64,000 nucleotides of DNA from Symbiodinium natans (GCA_905221605.1 CAJNDS010000668.1:855055-919054), one strand, 5' to 3'; positions 1 through 10,941 are shown, numbered from the stretch's first letter. Notes: generated by a model from the letters alone, not told the origin. A program made the numbers and translations.

Positions 1-319
1 TGCAGTCATCCAAATCCTAAACCCCCAACCCTCCTAAATTTCATGAACAAGGGTAGAACCCAAAGTTGTAGGTTGCCCGAACCCTCCTAGATATCATGAA
101 CAAGGGTAGAACCCAAAGTTGTAGGTTTACGGGGCAGTAGGGCTGAGAGTTGACCACTGTCCGATCTGCAAGGGGTTAGCTGCAAGCCTGAAATGGGAGC
201 TGGTCACCCGCTGGTCACCCGCATGGACATGAGTTTGGTGAAGCCAGTTAGGATGAATGTTTTTCTAGTGAAACATAGAGCCCTCTCATGAATGTAAACA
301 CTTTTTTAATGGAGACTTG

Positions 320-401
320 GACCCAGAGTAGGCATAGGTTCCCTCGCCAGCCCCTTTAAACCAAAAAGGGCACCCTGTTCCTAGGTTACTCTTGGGTCTA
401 G
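320..401 (+). mobile_element. Introner-like element, family E (GA-AG)
   Basis: Starts GACCCAGAGTA and ends TACTCTTGGGTCTAG, an inverted repeat. The middle carries a conserved block reading CCCTTTAAACCAAAAAGGGC. The same block and ends recur at 6625, 14267 and (degraded) 50035. If spliced it would be a GA-AG intron. Confidence 0.6.
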
Positions 402-962
402 TAGCCCTAAACCCTAGCCCTGACCCCTTTCTATTCCTAGGCTCTCGTTGAGCCCCAAGGTTGCATCCCCAAATAGACAACCCGACACCCTGAACCCTAA
501 TCCCTAAAGGTTTCAGGGTTTCAGGATTTGTGGTTTATAGGTTCTAGGGTTCGACGCTGTCTCGAAGATCCCTGTTTTATTGAATGGGGAGGCGGGTTTC
601 CAGCCCTGTTCTAGGGTGAGGTTTAGGGTTGAGGGTTGAGGGTTGATGGTTCAGGGTTTGGGGTTTTAGGGTTTAGGGTCTAGGGTTTAGGGTTCAGGGT
701 TTGGGGTTTAGGGTGAAGTTCAGGGTTTAGGGTTTAGGCTTCAGTAGGGGTTAGGGTTTGAAGCAGGTCGGTGCCTCCTCAGGGCCTACCCTGCTTCGGG
801 AGCCTGCCGAGTGGGCCTCTGGGGCAGAGATTTAGGGCTTCGAGCGCGACCTCCGGGTTTAGGGTTTAGGGTTTAGGGTTTAGGGTTTAGGGTTTAGGGT
901 TTAGGGTTTAGGGTTTATTTTGTTGAGGGAAAGCCTTGTTTGGTAAAGAGTCATGTGACGTG

Positions 963-1066
963 AGTTGGGATGACCCCCTTATACTGACAGTCCTCAATAG
1001 GGACTATAGTAGGGGGTATTGTAATCCCTATTAAGGATTGTTAGCGCAAGGGGAAACATCCCAAAA
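963..1066. mobile_element. Short inverted-repeat element, family A
   Basis: Left arm TTGGGATGACCCCCTTATAC and right arm reading GCAAGGGGAAACATCCCAA are inverted copies. The middle has AGTCCTCAATAGGGA facing TCCCTATTAAGGATT, so nearly the whole element can form one hairpin. No exon is recognised on either side. Confidence 0.65.
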
Positions 1067-2050
1067 CGTGAAACAAATGTCCAGAAGAGGACCCTGATTC
1101 AGAGCAACCCCCCAACAATGTGCAGTAGAAAGATTTACCGTGTTAGGGCACAGCTGCAGTTAAATCACATAAGCCCTAAACACTAAACCCCAAGCACTAA
1201 AGCCTAAACCCTAATTAAACCCTAATCCCTAATCCCTAAAGCCTAAACGCTAAACCCTAAACCCTAAGCCCTAAACCTTAAACCTTAAACCCTAAACCCT
1301 AATCCCTAATCCCGAATCCCTAAACCGTCACCGAACATCACCCTAGGGTTTAGGGCTAAAACCTAAACCCTCTAAACCCTCAAGCCCAAACCCTAACCCT
1401 AAACCCTGAGCCATTTCATTTAGTTTCGGGGTCTTGACGCACGGGAGGCCGGGACGGACGGACAAAGATCCTTTGTCCTCCTCACAGACCCCCCCCCCCC
1501 CCCCCGAGTTCTCCTTCAGTCAGTAACGAGGGTTTTACCGGCAGTGCGGTGCGATGCATCAGCTAGGCGGGTGGCAAAAAAAACCCTACAAACCCTAAAC
1601 CCTAAACCCTAAAAACCCTAAAAACCCTCCCTAAACCCTAAACCCTAAACCCTAAACCCTAAACCCTAAACCCTAAACCCTAAACCCTAAACCCTAAAAA
1701 CCCTAAACCCTAAACCCTAAACCCTAAACCCTAAACCCTAAACCCTAAACCCTAAACCCTAAACCCTAAACCCTAAACCCTAAACCCTAAACCCTAAACC
1801 CTAAACCCTAAACCTAAACCCTAAAACCCTAAACCCTAAACCCTAAACCCTAAACCCTAAACCCTAAACCCTAAACCCTAAACCCTAAACCCTAAACCCT
1901 AAACCCTAAACCCTAAACCCTAAACCCTAAACCCTAAACCCTAAACCCTAACCCCTAACCCTAAACCCAAAACCCTGACCCTAAACCCTATACCCTAAAC
2001 CCTAAACCTTCAACCCAAACCTTAAACCCTAAACCCTAAACCCTACGAAG

Positions 2051-2105
2051 GGTTGTGCTTGAGGCGACCCCGCAGCCCAGCCCGGAAGGGGTGAAAGATC
2101 ACCAG
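2051..2105 (+). CDS. Possible short exon, unknown protein
   Basis: GC-rich segment with AG before and GT (GTGGGCC) after. One frame reads VVLEATPQPSPEGVKDHQ and stays open beyond the possible donor. A CCCTAAA array lies just upstream and TTTAGGG copies follow downstream, the arrangement seen around better exons. The protein is not recognised. Confidence 0.3.
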
Positions 2106-2869
2106 GTGGGCCGGGGCTATGGACTACGCAGAGAGCCCTTAAAACCTCTAACCCAGGAATGGTTTACCTTAAACCATAGATAGGGTTCAGGGTTTCGGGT
2201 TCAGGGTTTACTAGTAGGGTTTAGGGTTTCAGGTTTGGGGTTTAGGGCAATACCCCTTATTCAAGGAATCTAGGGCCCTTGTTTTAATTCAAGGGGGATT
2301 GGGCTTTGGATTGCAACTTGGGATGCGCGAGTTGAGCCCCGCGGGAGGCTTTTGGCAGCATGAACCTTAATGTGGGCCCTTTATTCTGACGACCCTAAAC
2401 CCTTAACCCTTAACCTTAACCCTTAACCTTAACCCTTAAACCCTAAATCCTAAATCCTAAAGCCGAAGCCCTGCCTAGTCACCCCCGAAGACCGAATCAT
2501 GTAAGGGGTTCCTTGCTGCACCTGTTTTTTTGTTTTTGCCGGGGGGCTGGGGGGGGGAGTCCTTATGAATGGGATTTTGCTATGTTGGGGTGGGTAAAGT
2601 CTAACAGGGTACATCTACTTTGCGGAAATACCGCAGACCTCCAACCCAAAATTCAGCGGAGCATGGGTTCGACGGAGGCGCTTTCGATGGTGCAGGTGCT
2701 GACCTTCTCCTTTTTTGGGTGGGGGGCAGGTTGCCTCATACATCCACCTCAAACTTTTTCTTAGGTTACTCCGAAGCCAAGCGCTTTTTTGTCAGTTTGG
2801 AGTTCCCACTTTATGGTTCAAGACGATGCATCGGTCAGCCTGTGATCACGGGCCTCAAACCAGCGAAAA

Positions 2870-3079
2870 GTGGAAAGGCTGAGCCCAATGAAAGCCCAGC
2901 TCAAAATCTCCACACGCGAGGCCGTCGCAGACGCCAGCGATCGAGCTCTGTACTTGCAGGACACCTTTCAAAATAGTTTCTCAACCCCACGACCCCCCCT
3001 AAACCCTAAACCCTACAGCATATTCGCGTCAAGCACGGTGCCGCAGGAGACCTCTGAACTTCAGGGGCAGATGGCCGAG
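2870..3079 (+). CDS. Possible two-exon segment, unknown protein
   Basis: The frame contains LKISTREAVADASDRALYLQ, which has the look of an amphipathic helix. It then runs through a short C-rich stretch with two CCCTAAA-like units and a CTACAG acceptor. After that it continues as IFASSTVPQETSELQGQMAE before a GAG/GTGACG donor. The C-rich middle (about 2975-3018) is probably an intron although the frame is open through it. A second overlapping frame is also open, so confidence is moderate. Confidence 0.4.
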
Positions 3080-3299
3080 GTGACGGGGTTGGGGGAGGGG
3101 GGGGGTCGGGCCTGCATCAGACTTGTAGGCGCTCGGCCGGCTGCGCGTGTTTATGCGCATGTGTGTGTGTGTGTGCGCACGCGGCTGTGCGTGTGTGTGT
3201 GGCATGCATGTTTAGTTTGCCTTCCGCAAGGAAACTGCGTGAATATGCATTTGATACGGTGCTGCTCCGCATGAATTATCTAAGTAAGGACGCGCATCA

Positions 3300-3551
3300 T
3301 TGGCTGGCAGAGCAATTGGCCATCAGTCTTGTTCCAGTCAACAATATGAATGCCTAGCAAGCACGGCATGTGGACCCAAAACCCAGAATCCTCGCTCGGC
3401 TTCAGCGTCCTCATCCCTGAACTGTATACCTAAACCCTCTACCCTGGATGAAGTTTGTGTGCAATATTCGGCAATGCCTACCAGAGAGTCGCTTATTAAC
3501 GGACCCAGCTTACCGCCCCTCTCCCCCACCCCAAATAACGCTAAACATTGA
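3300..3551 (+). CDS. Weak ORF of 83 codons
   Basis: An open frame of lower GC, Ser/Pro/Thr rich, with no recognised motif. It follows a TG/CA microsatellite at 3155-3205. It could be a chance ORF. Confidence 0.2.
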   Translation: MAGRAIGHQSCSSQQYECLASTACGPKTQNPRSASASSSLNCIPKPSTLDEVCVQYSAMPTRESLINGPSLPPLSPTPNNAKH

Positions 3552-3559
3552 CATGAATC

Positions 3560-4070
3560 AACCTTAAAGCTAACGACCAGATCACTTACCTCTATGTAAA
3601 GTATTACAGAAAATAATACCTGTCCAACAAGAATGACAAGTGCACAATGTACAGCGCTGACTGTTGAACAATCCGCCACCCTCCCCAGAAAACACAAACG
3701 TAGTAATCAGTACGACTAGCAAAAACAGCAACAACATAGTAACAATACTGTAACAAACAAAATGGCAACACCAAGAATCATGAGAAGAAGAAGAAGAAGA
3801 ACAATACTAAGATATCAATATTTTTTAATAATACTAATTATGATGATAAGAAGAAGAATAACAATACTAAATAGAGTAATGAACGCCCAATACAACTTTC
3901 ACAAGTGTTCTTGATCGACCCCCGGAGGCCAGCTGCCGCATTTGTTTGGAGCCCGCTGGGCCGGAAGACTTTCAGGCCACTACGGGGTAGGGTTTGGGGT
4001 TTGGGGTTTGGGGTTTGGGGTTTGGGGTTTAGGGTTTAGGGTTTAGGGTTTAGGGTTTAGCGGTCCAGTT
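3560..4070. other. AT-rich spacer with GAAGAA tracts
   Basis: Low-GC sequence with AACAATA and AAGAAGAAG simple tracts (3720-3890), then TTTGGGG/TTTAGGG units at 3985-4060. No gene is seen. Confidence 0.7.
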
Positions 4071-4167
4071 GGTACTGGTTCAAACAGTCGGGATTTGGCA
4101 ATTAGGTGCCCCACATAATCCATAAAAAAGATCTGGGATGCAGCATACCTAAGTCCCCGATGCCCGA

Positions 4168-4230
4168 AGAGCCAGTAACTTGGTAGCCCAGTGGTACCCT
4201 TTACCCTTTTTTGGTTCCCTGGCTTGCGAT
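4168..4230 (+). mobile_element. Fragment of inverted-repeat element, family G
   Basis: GTAGCCCAGTGGTACCCTTT followed by CTTTTTTGGTTCC matches the left half of the elements at 23505 and 30317. No right arm is apparent here. Confidence 0.45.
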
Positions 4231-4299
4231 CAACAAACAGCAGTGCGAAATGTTTGTGCCTCGTACTCTGGCCAGGCATGCGGATGCAAGCATGACTAA

Positions 4300-4500
4300 A
4301 AGCATGTCATGAGCTGCAGGTTTGCAAGAGCCATGTGAAGTAGGGCATATATTTCCGGTACCCCCAAAAGGACACCCGGTATATACACTCGCCAATGTTA
4401 AAAAGGAACCTTATATACACTCACCAATAACAGTAATATAAACCACACTTCACGTCCCGCCGAATCCGTGCACAGCACAGTTGCTACCCCATGCGACCAG
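4300..4500 (-). repeat. Inverted diverged copy of the 23.7-23.9 kb segment
   Basis: The reverse complement of 4345-4440 closely matches 23757-23835. It includes two spaced copies of TTGGTGAGTGTATATA and the phrase ACCGGGTGTCCTTTTGGGGG. Similarity fades outwards on both sides. In the copy at 23.7 kb the adjoining frame is open; here the equivalent frame contains a TGA. Confidence 0.6.
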
Positions 4501-5100
4501 GTGTGTGCATGCCGTGGCTCGCACTCCGGCTGGCATTTGGGAGAAGCAAGTGCTTGAAGGCTGCATGCGATCGTGACCACCCCGATGCTGCAATGCTTAT
4601 ATGCCTTCTCGCAAGGTCTCACACATGTAACCGAAAGGGGGGGGGGGGGGTCCAAAGTACGATCCTTTTCGGGGTCCGTTGATTTCAACATAATATATGG
4701 AATGCGTTTTAAAATTTAATTGAATGTGCAACTCGACGCTCAACATGCTGCATCGTCATGCTGAGCTCAGCTACTTTACCAAGAGTATAGCTGTATATTC
4801 ATATTTGGGCATTTCCGGAAGTCTTTCGTCTTTCCGCTTTTGTTCGTCCAGCGGATTATTGATCAGGGCCTCTTTTCTTCAGAGAGTGCAGCAGAAAAGT
4901 ATGTGCAGTTGTGAATGGGACTGGGCATATTACAAAGAGACATCTATATATCTATATATCTATATATCTGTATATCTATATATCTATATATCTATATATG
5001 TATAAGCACACACACATTCATACATATGTGTATATATATATATACACATGCATATATATATATATACACACATGCTACTTATCACTACCCCCAAACCCTA
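4500..5100. repeat. Spacer with poly-G and TCTATATA satellite
   Basis: A 14-base G tract at about 4637, then TCTATATA repeats at 4941-5005 and TATA/CACA repeats to 5075. Reading frames here are low complexity. No gene is supported. Confidence 0.7.
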
Positions 5101-5151
5101 ACCTTGTACACTTTACTGGAGCTTACAACTACCCCAGTCACCCAAGGCAAG

Positions 5152-5231
5152 GTTTCGCCCACCTGCAGTGCCTGGTGGACCTGGCCGTGAGCAAGTGGCC
5201 GGCCACAGAACCGAGCCTCGGCTTTGATGGG
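5152..5231 (+). CDS. Short exon, unknown protein
   Basis: Preceded by GGCAAG and followed by GTTTCGGGTTTAGGG. The frame includes [20 protein letters not shown] and SLGFDG. G-strand heptamers begin immediately after the donor and run to 5400. The sequence is GC-rich with a helix-like pattern, but the family is not recognised. Confidence 0.5.
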
Positions 5232-5631
5232 GGTTTCGGGTTTAGGGTTCAAGGGTTTAGGGGTTTAGGGTTTAGGGTTTAGGGGTTTAGGGTTTAGGGG
5301 TTTAGGGTTTAGGGGTTAGGGGTTTAGGGGTTAGGGGTTTAGGGTTTAGGGGTTAGGGGTTCAGGGGTTCAGGGTTGAGTTCAGGCTCTCTAGGGTTTAG
5401 GGATCTAGGGTTGAGCTTAGGGGGTGGGGGGGGGGGGGCTGAAGAGGTTGGGGCTTACAGGCCTAGGGGCTTTATCCAGAAATTAGGGGCTCGCGTGTCG
5501 TGCAGTCACGGTTTGCAGAAAATGATGTCGTTCTGTGCGCGTTTGATCTGATGGGACCTTGCCGAGTGCAGTGCAAGATGACCTCGGTTGCTGCTTCGTC
5601 GGCTTTCTTCAGAAGACTCTGCCTCAGCTAG

Positions 5632-5725
5632 GTGGCGACAGTGCCCGCTTTGCAAGCAGAATTACGTCAGCCACGTGCGCCTTGGATCCCACTTAGGCTC
5701 GGGAAAGCAACCCCCCGGACCTTAA
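5632..5725 (+). CDS. Exon with Cys-rich WxxCPxCKQ-type motif
   Basis: The acceptor is GCTAG. The frame reads WRQCPLCKQNYVSH then VRLGSHLGSGK, ending at TAA. A Trp, a CxxC pair, Lys-Gln and a Leu-Gly segment are the visible features. From memory this resembles a short Cys motif found next to kinesin-light-chain-like TPRs in some algal proteins; that is recall and has not been searched. A competing frame is also open for 63 codons. Confidence 0.4.
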
Positions 5726-6021
5726 AAAAGGCATCCCCGAATTCGAGAAGCATCCTTCCGTCACTTGCGACTCCTAGGAGACCGGCCCGAGACCTTTCTC
5801 AAGATAAGGGGTTTAGGGCTTAGTGTTTAGGGCAGTTTAGGGTTTAAGGTTTAGGGTTTATCCTCAAATCTCTCTTGACCAGCTCGGGTCATTAGAGTTC
5901 AAGCGCAAGCGTGGAAGCCACTGTTGCAGCACCCACCCTGAGCCCTCAACTTTAGAGGCCACAAGCCCTAAACTGCTCCGTAAACCCGAAACTCTAAAAC
6001 AAAGACCCTAAACCTTAAACC

Positions 6022-6088
6022 CGTGTCATGTTTCACGCTGGCGCCCGATATGCGCTCTTGGAGATGGTGCTGCAGAAACCCTGAACCA
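6022..6088 (+). pseudogene. Truncated, frameshifted copy of the 41.3 kb exon
   Basis: TTTCACGCTGGCGCCCGATA and GGAGATGGTGCTGCAGAAAC match 41321-41372 closely. The intact copy codes for FTLAPDIRSLEMVLQKP. This one lacks one T of the CTCTTTGG run, which breaks that frame, and the match ends at the AAACCCT where CCCTAAA repeats start. Confidence 0.6.
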
Positions 6089-6196
6089 TCCTGAACCCTA
6101 AACCTTAAACCCTAAACCCGCAACCCTACACCTTAAACCCTGAATCCTAAACCCAAAACCCTAAACCCTCAACCCTCAACCCTAAACCCATCCCAG

Positions 6197-6266
6197 GTCT
6201 CTTGATTTGAGCCGGATTCTGTACGACACGGTGATGGACATGCCGAGGAGCAATCGGAAACACAAG
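6197..6266 (+). CDS. Short exon, unknown protein
   Basis: CCCTAAACCCATCCCAG precedes it, and AAG/GATTAGGGTTTAGGG follows, suggesting a GA donor or a TAG stop. The frame is SLDLSRILYDTVMDMPRSNR then KHKD. C-strand heptamers lie on the 5' side and G-strand heptamers on the 3' side. The protein is not recognised. Confidence 0.55.
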
Positions 6267-6269
6267 GAT

Positions 6270-6600
6270 TAGGGTTTAGGGTTTAGGGTTCAGGGGTGGG
6301 TTCCTGGCGTGACTTTGCAAGCCAGTTGCAAAAAGGGTTTAGGGTTTAGGGTTTTGGGTTTTGGATTTTGGGTTTAGGGTTTAGGGTTTAGGGTTTAGGG
6401 TTTAGGGCTTAGGGCTTAGGGCTTAGGGCTTGGGGCTTGGGGTTTGGGGTCGAGTTCCCAGCGAGCCTAATACGCCTCAATCAGCGACTATTTCGCAGGG
6501 TTCAGGGTTTAGGGTTAGGGATGTTTAGGAGTAGGGGGTCTAGGGTTAAGGGTTTAGGGATGTTTAGGGTTTAGGGCTTAGGGTTTGGAATATCTATCCG
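6270..6600 (+). repeat. TTTAGGG array, degenerate
   Basis: G-strand heptamers with TTTTGGG, CTTAGGG and CTTGGGG variants, interrupted by unique sequence at 6293-6335 and 6445-6500. Confidence 0.85.
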
Positions 6601-6624
6601 TCTCGATTCATGAATGAAGACTAG

Positions 6625-6722
6625 GACCCAGAGAGTTGTTTGGGATTTATATGTTCCCTTTTAATGCCCCTTTAAACCAAAACATGGGTACACTTTTATT
6701 CCTGTGTTACTCTTGGGTCTAG
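6625..6722 (+). mobile_element. Introner-like element, family E (GA-AG)
   Basis: Begins GACCCAGAGAG and ends TTACTCTTGGGTCTAG. It carries the family's central CCCCTTTAAACCAAAA block. The flanks would give G/GA...AG/A splice junctions. Confidence 0.65.
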
Positions 6723-7424
6723 AAGATGTTTTTTTGCCGGAATGGGCTCAAGCCCATGTGGTCTGCTCTGAGGCTCTTCCCCGCAGCGTGCCAAGGCCTT
6801 AACTGTTAAACCTTTCAACCCTAAACTCTAAATCCCCCTAGAAGACCAGAGTACTAAACCCTAAACCCAAGCGGCCGCCCCCTGTTCTATTCCCCTCATA
6901 TTCCCCACTACGACTGTAAGCTTTCTACTCCCATATGTAGAAAGCTGCAAATGGTCAGGTGAACATCTAGTAGTATGGTGCGGGTGCAGTAGGGCTTTTT
7001 AATCTAGGGGGAAGCTTTAGCTCCCCCCCAGCGCCTAGGCCGCTCTTGAAACGCGTTTATCTTTTTTGTTTTTGTGGGAAGTAGGGTTTAAGGTTTAGGG
7101 TTTAGGGTTTAGGGTTTAGGGTTTAGGGTTTAGGGTTTAGGGTAGGTGAGTTGCAGCAAGGAGGGGCTCCATGTGGCGCCATGCAACTGCCCAGCTAGGC
7201 CAGGGGGCAGGGCCGTTTGGGCAGTTGGCCTTTGACGTTTGGGGTCTTAATATAATTAGAATACGGTTTTGGGGGTTAGTATCGTATAATTACAAGGGGA
7301 CCATAAGTTAGGGCCCTCTAAACGATGGAACGATGAGGAGGCAGCCAGAGACTTCCTGTCCAAATACCCTAAACCCGCAACCGCAGCTCTTTAGCCAACA
7401 ATTGTACACTGCACGTCTGACCAG

Positions 7425-7498
7425 GACTCGCTTTGTACGCCAACGGGCAGTTTGAAGAGGCCTCGTCCGTTGCAATTACAAGCCTGCGGTACTGCGAG
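7425..7498 (+). CDS. TPR-like exon fragment
   Basis: After GACCAG the frame reads LALYANGQFEEASSVAITSL then RYCE. The pattern LxxxYxxxGxxxEA is the core of a tetratricopeptide repeat, a helix-turn-helix scaffold for protein binding. The exon ends exactly where a family B inverted-repeat element begins (GAG/GTTCATTGG), as if that element were its 3' intron. Confidence 0.6.
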
Positions 7499-7600
7499 GT
7501 TCATTGGTTTTGTTAATAGGGTCATAAATATGGGAATTGTACGGAAAGCCTTATTTAGCGTACTCATAACCCTACTTACAATTTCCCATGAACCTCCAAC
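7496..7600 (+). mobile_element. Introner-like element, family B
   Basis: Left end GAGGTTCATTGG, right end CCCATGAACCTCCAA, an inverted pair shared with copies at 23034, 37918, 54530 and others. It adjoins a TPR-like exon, so its GT would serve as the donor. Confidence 0.65.
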
Positions 7601-7635
7601 CCCAAACCCTAAACCCTAAACCCAAGTGTTTGCAG

Positions 7636-7698
7636 GCCCAAAAGTCGTGGCAGGTATTAGCGTTGCGGGACATCATGGTGGATGCATTCCTTCAGTGA
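7636..7698 (+). CDS. Short exon, possibly terminal
   Basis: TTTGCAG acceptor, then frame AQKSWQVLALRDIMVDAFLQ and TGA. An inner donor (CAG/GTATTA) is also possible after six codons. It follows the family B element and CCCTAAA units; TTTAGGG units come after. Confidence 0.45.
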   Translation, partial: AQKSWQVLALRDIMVDAFLQ

Positions 7699-8177
7699 CC
7701 TGCTGTTCAGGGTGTAGGGTTTGGGGTTTAGGGTTTTAACTGCAAGCTGAAGTGCATGTGTGAAGCTAGTCGTGCAGCCAAGGGATCATGTTAAACTGCG
7801 GCTGCAGCTTCTTGCCGTTGTCCCTTGAACACAATAACGCCATTCGAAGAGACCCGCTGTCCGTGTCCAGGTGCTGCACATTTTACACCTTCAATGCATC
7901 AATATACGAGTTCAAGAGTCCCTAAACCCTAAACCCTAAACCCCCTAGATTCTTTGAGGTGCGTTTCCTAGTCAAGCGGTATTGGGCGGCTTTTTGGCAA
8001 CCGAACCAGCCCCATACCCCCCCACATAAGAACACACCTTAAAGCATCACATGGGTCCCTGAAAAGTTTACAAGGTCTATTCCTAAGCCCTAAACCCTAT
8101 TCCTTAGTTAAGGGGATATGGTTCAAGGTTATTTCCTTAGTTAAGGGGTTTCAGGGGCTTCTTTAGCAAGGAAAGCA

Positions 8178-8396
8178 ATGCAAGTGAGCGCAAGGTTCGT
8201 TTCAGCAGGCAGAGCATTCAGCTTCATTCTGCTCCGTGCCATAGTGGTCCCGAGCCAGCTGCGTAAGGCCAAGACGAAGCTGAAAACGGAAAGTTCCACC
8301 TCAATTTCCGAAACTGTCAGGGATGGAGCGAAAGAACTAGCTCTGCCTGAAAAAACCCTACGCAAGCTAACTTACCTAAGCAACCAAAGTACGTAA
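8178..8396 (+). CDS. ORF of 72 codons, unknown protein
   Basis: A moderately GC frame with MQVSARFVSAGRAFSFILLR followed by a Lys/Ser/Thr-rich half ending LTYLSNQST and a stop. It lacks repeats, and the amino acid mix is protein-like. No family is recognised; the minus strand is also open across it, so a chance ORF is possible. Confidence 0.35.
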   Translation: MQVSARFVSAGRAFSFILLRAIVVPSQLRKAKTKLKTESSTSISETVRDGAKELALPEKTLRKLTYLSNQST

Positions 8397-8602
8397 ACTC
8401 GTGGCACTTCTTAAAACGTCTTGGGGCTTTCTTTGCATAGCTTGGGGCTCCAAAACCCCAGAACACCCTCTAACACCCTGTTCTTAGCCCTCGCAGGCCT
8501 CTAAGGGTCCAGGCAACTCCAACCTGCAAAGCAGTTTAGGGTTTAGGGTTTAGGGTTTAGGGTTTAGGGTTTAGGGTTTAGGGTTTAGGGTTTAGGGTTT
8601 AG

Positions 8603-8673
8603 CCACCGAATGGCTCTCAGGCCGCAGTGAAGCATCGCGAGACCCTCGTGGCAGCCCAGACAGCGCTAGGCAG
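8603..8673 (+). CDS. Possible TPR-like exon fragment
   Basis: The frame after TTTAG includes AAVKHRETLVAAQTALG before CAG/GTCCTG. This suits the second helix of a kinesin-light-chain-type TPR (R-x-T-L-x-x-x-x-x-x-L-G). G-strand heptamer arrays lie directly on both sides (8533-8602, 8697-8788). Confidence 0.4.
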
Positions 8674-8791
8674 GTCCTGAGGGGCTTGTTGGGGGTTCAG
8701 GGTTTAGGGTTTAGGGTTTAGGGTTTAGGGTTTAGGGTTTAGGGTTTAGGGTTTAGTGTACAGGGTTTAGGGTTTAGGGTTAGGGTCCTAC

Positions 8792-8896
8792 GCTTGGGAT
8801 GATCCCCCTTATACTAACAGTCCTTAATGGCGAGTATAATCGGGGGTACTATAATCCCTCTTACGGATTGTTAGATTGGGGTGGAACATCCCAAGG
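8792..8896. mobile_element. Inverted-repeat element, family A
   Basis: CTTGGGATGATCCCCCTTAT, then ACTAACAGTCCTTAAT, facing GGATTGTTAG and GGAACATCCCAAG. It is a diverged hairpin of about 105 bp. Confidence 0.7.
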
Positions 8897-8899
8897 TGT

Positions 8900-10430
8900 G
8901 CATGATAGGGTCGAGGGTTTAGGGCTGTTGTAAGACCTTCATACAACTACCCAGGAACGCGTCCAAGTAGTGTTTATGGTTGACTGATGTACAAGGCTAG
9001 ATCACATGAATATCACATGAATATTTAAAAAGAAAGTCTTCGAGCTTTTTGATTTTAAAGGGTGTCTTCTCCGGAACCCCTTTCGAACCCCCGACTTGTT
9101 GCCCAAGAGGATTTGGCTAGTCTAGTCTGCGGTGCGTGGAGTGAATCAGGAAACTCAGGAATCTCTTTCCCTGTGGGTGAGTGATTGAGTGGGTCGGTGG
9201 GTGATTGGGTGGGTGCGTGGGTGGGTGCGACATTTGGGTTCCCAGGCCTTGATGAACTGGGTGGCTGTCAAGGAATTCCAACAAAGTGACCATCATAGAG
9301 ACATAATATACAGATACCAGTTACTATGAGACAGCAACTGACATGTTTCCATACACCACAGCAGCTGGCCAAGCCAAGAATGCACCCTGAAGAGGATGGG
9401 AGCACTCCGACACGTTGGCATCCGCACCTCGGCTAACAATGCATCCTGCAACAGGAGGCTTGGGCTTGGGGCCACACACAAGGGCTTCGGGTTCAGCTGT
9501 CAAAGGGTTTAGGGATAAGATCTGCCTACGCACTTTCCAAGTAAATGAGGACCGGAAGTGGCGGGGAGGGGGGGGGGTGTAGGACATCCCGATACAAAAC
9601 GTAGGCCCAGCCCGGGAGTCATGCGGATGAAGCAGCCAAACAGCCACATGCCCTGATGCTGATCTGTTGGCCGCATCAGGCAATGCCTGCATGGGAGAAT
9701 GCGACTTGCCGGGCGGCAAACCTTCAATTCCCATAGCTTTGGAGCTCCAGTCTGAGTCCAGACCCCATCCCGAAGCCTTAGAACTAACCTGCTCTTAGCA
9801 GGGAATTGCGGGAAGGTTGGTGCCTTGTATCCCCTATGTAGCCCTTCCAGGCATTTTCTAGGATACTTCGATTACAAAGTCCACTACTAAGAACCAGAAA
9901 GCTCGCCCCAAAGATGGAACACGCAACTGTGGGCACGGAAGATGCAACGAGTTTCTGCAGATTTGGGAGAGGCGTGTTGAGTAACTGTTCGGCCTAAGGC
10001 TTGCAGAGGTCTGCTCTAGGACTTGAGGTGCCGTTTCTTTGGTGCAGACTGCCTGCTGAGGCCAACAACCTCGCGAGCCATGGCCGAACAGCTATCGAAG
10101 AACCGTACACCCTAACCACGAAGCCCCAAACGGTTCAAAAATTTGGGTTTAGGGTTTAGGGTTCAGGGTTTAGGGTTTAAGGCTAGGGTTTAGGGGGTCA
10201 AGGGCTAAGGGTTACATGACCTTTGACCTGTTTTGCGTAGGTCGTTCCTACAAGCAGTGAGAGTCACCAGACGTGGATGAAGACCTGATGATGTACCTGC
10301 AGTACCAAAGGTTGTCTAAATCAAATCCTGCCAAGGAAGCCCCATAACCCTCAATTAAGGAGTGCATCCGAATTCACATTGATGGAGTCCTGGAGGAGCC
10401 TCATATGGGGGTATTGGGGCCTCATTTGGG
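8900..10430. other. Spacer without supported genes
   Basis: Holds GTGGGTGA-type minisatellite (9170-9230), short heptamer runs (10145-10200) and minus-strand ORFs around 9293-9734 with low-information composition. No exon is convincing. Confidence 0.5.
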
Positions 10431-10844
10431 GGCATGAGGCTCCCCCTGGCAGAAAAAAGCACCCGGACCTCAACACATCATGTAGCACAACGTTTGAGCC
10501 AGCAACCCCGCGGAAGCTTACGGGCTTCTAGGGCTTCACGAACTTTAGGGACGTCTAGGCATTTAGAGATTTTGGGGGTATGTAGTTTGCTAAGGGTATG
10601 CATTGAGGGATGCACGTACATTGGGCCTGGTGCAACTAAACCGCGTGCCAACCCCCAAGCCGAAACCCTATGCCATGTAAGCCCTATAGACCCCTAAGCC
10701 CTAAAAATCGCTTCTCAGAGATTCGCCCTAAACCCTAGACCCTAGACCCTAGATCCTGGACCCTCCTAAACCCGAAACTCTAAACCCTAAATCCTAAACC
10801 CTAAACCCTACCACCCTAAAACCCCTAAACCCACCGAACCCAAG

Positions 10845-10941
10845 GATGGCTTTGCGCGCCGAGGGCAAAGCCGAGGAGGCCGAGAGGATGTACCGCGAGG
10901 TGCTCGAGGCCGCGAGCTCGGCTCAGGGAGGCCACCTTTAG
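10845..10941 (+). CDS. TPR exon (kinesin-light-chain-like half repeat)
   Basis: After CCCAAG the frame is MALRAEGKAEEAERMYREVL then EAASSAQGGHL and a TAG. The ALRAEGKAEEAERMYREVLE segment matches the classical TPR core (L-x-x-x-G-x-x-x-E-A-x-x-x-Y-x-x-x-L) of the kinesin light chain type. The true exon probably ends before the TAG, for example near GCTCAG. CCCTAAA-like units precede and TTTAGGG units follow. The next TPR piece (12621) begins with the residues expected to come next in such repeats, suggesting one gene. Confidence 0.7.

Larger units (their letters stand above)
1..2046. repeat. Heptamer-rich non-coding region with long CCCTAAA array
   Basis: No convincing exon is seen here. G-strand TTTAGGG copies lie at about 600-915 and degenerate C-strand copies at 1165-1410. 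From about 1583 to 2046 runs the longest near-perfect array of the window, several dozen CCCTAAA units with occasional AAAACCC slips. Heptamers of this type are the telomere repeat of plants and of many alveolates. Unique sequence follows at both ends, so this is an internal array and not a chromosome end. Confidence 0.85.

Noticed and set aside
1583-2046. Chromosome end
   Set aside because: The CCCTAAA array is flanked by unique sequence on both sides and many similar arrays occur through the window.
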